From: Euperipatoides rowelli
Lineage: Eukaryota; Onychophora; Udeonychophora; Euonychophora; Peripatopsidae
Length of the DNA stretch: 16,397 nucleotides
Direction: 5' to 3' (one strand)
Assembly (NCBI GenBank): GCA_003024985.2
Contig: PXIH01S0003319.1
Positions 15,943 through 16,397 of the stretch are shown here, piece after piece (within the stretch, counting starts at the first letter, position 1; each line of letters begins with the position of its first letter). The position numbers and the translations under genes are program-made. The notes under the pieces are model-generated. The model saw nothing but the letters and a program-made list of their open reading frames with translations, was not told the origin of the DNA and did no database searches.

Positions 15943-16397
15943 GTGAGTGTTTTTTCTTTTTATTTCGACAACTCATTCATTGTCTTATTCTTACACGAAA
16001 TGAAATTTGATTTCAGTTTCTTTAAATTTTTTTTTTTTTTAGAAAATCTTAGATTTAAATTTACAGTAACTATAGTAGGCAATAATTTGCATATTGTAAA
16101 TATATAGTAACTCTATACAGTAAGTAAAGTGACCGATTACTGATTAATTGGCACCTGCTTCAATGATTCATAAAATACATCTTTGTACCCGGATGTAAGC
16201 GCTTCCATAGTGCATTAAACTAATTATTGTTTTGTAAATAGTTTTAGTTTTATTATCTAAATTATTATTTTTTTCTTGTTTTTTTATGCTAAACAGTTGC
16301 AATTTGTGATTTGCCTTCTGAACTTATATTTAAGCAGTGAATTTCCAGGATCATTATCAAATTTTTGATTTAATGATTTGTGAACTTTAGGCTATTA
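15943..16397 (+). other. Start of intron 4, running off the window
   Basis: AT-rich sequence after the exon 4 donor. Acceptor-like CAG/TAG sites occur (about 16015, 16041, 16296, 16336), but none is followed by coding in the required phase that resembles the family. The next exon is therefore probably outside the window. Confidence 0.5.

Noticed and set aside
16297-16340. A possible exon 5 after the acceptor-like AAACAG near 16296
   Set aside because: In the required phase it reads only about 14 unrelated residues before a stop and lacks the expected fourth hydrophobic segment of AGTRAP.
1-16397. CRISPR arrays, operons, ribosome binding sites or bacterial promoters
   Set aside because: No regularly spaced repeats exist, and the introns, LINEs and codon pattern show the DNA is from an animal genome.

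Overview
This is a very AT-rich, intron-bearing animal genomic window that is densely packed with decayed transposable elements. The only host gene I can support is a plus-strand, multi-exon gene encoding the N-terminal three-helix half of a type-1 angiotensin II receptor-associated protein (AGTRAP/ATRAP family). Four exons are visible (7072-7101, 12535-12569, 14643-14754, 15867-15942). They have matching splice phases, and the conceptual product runs collinear with the vertebrate family for about 84 residues. The 3' exons lie beyond the window. The TE mix (Jockey/CR1-like and L1/Tx1-like LINEs, hAT elements, an insect-type Tc1/mariner-like transposase) and the AGTRAP sequence suggest an arthropod, most likely an insect. 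I cannot name the species.

Region by region. 1-782 holds a broken hAT transposase C-terminus and an AT-rich stretch that resembles an old LINE tail. 783-6386 is a degenerate plus-strand LINE with a zinc-knuckle ORF1, an APE-type endonuclease, a reverse transcriptase and a C-terminal Cys/His finger. It is split inside the RT by a 1.33-kb hAT-like element (3338-4667), which itself carries a second 407-bp hAT-like element (4087-4493): a three-deep nest. 6387-7071 is the presumed promoter and 5' leader of the AGTRAP-like gene.

Intron 1 (7102-12534) contains a plus-strand Jockey/CR1-like LINE relic (about 7600-10017) broken by a 243-bp MITE. Next come a near-perfect 196-bp foldback element (10018-10213), two minus-strand LINE 3' ends (about 10214-10890 and 10930-12096), and an inverted-repeat element (12097-12413) that carries a hammerhead-ribozyme-like core on its minus strand. 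Intron 2 (12570-14642) contains a minus-strand Tc1/mariner-type transposase relic, interrupted by a 465-bp hAT-type MITE. Intron 3 and the start of intron 4 are AT-rich with nothing recognisable.

Nothing here forms an operon or pathway. The picture is a small membrane-protein gene whose introns have been landing sites for transposons, with insertion order readable from the nesting. The least conventional signals are the hammerhead-like core inside the 12.1-12.4 kb inverted repeat, the foldback hairpin at 10.0-10.2 kb, and the marked over-use of the word TAGGCTA/TAGCCTA across unique and repeated DNA.
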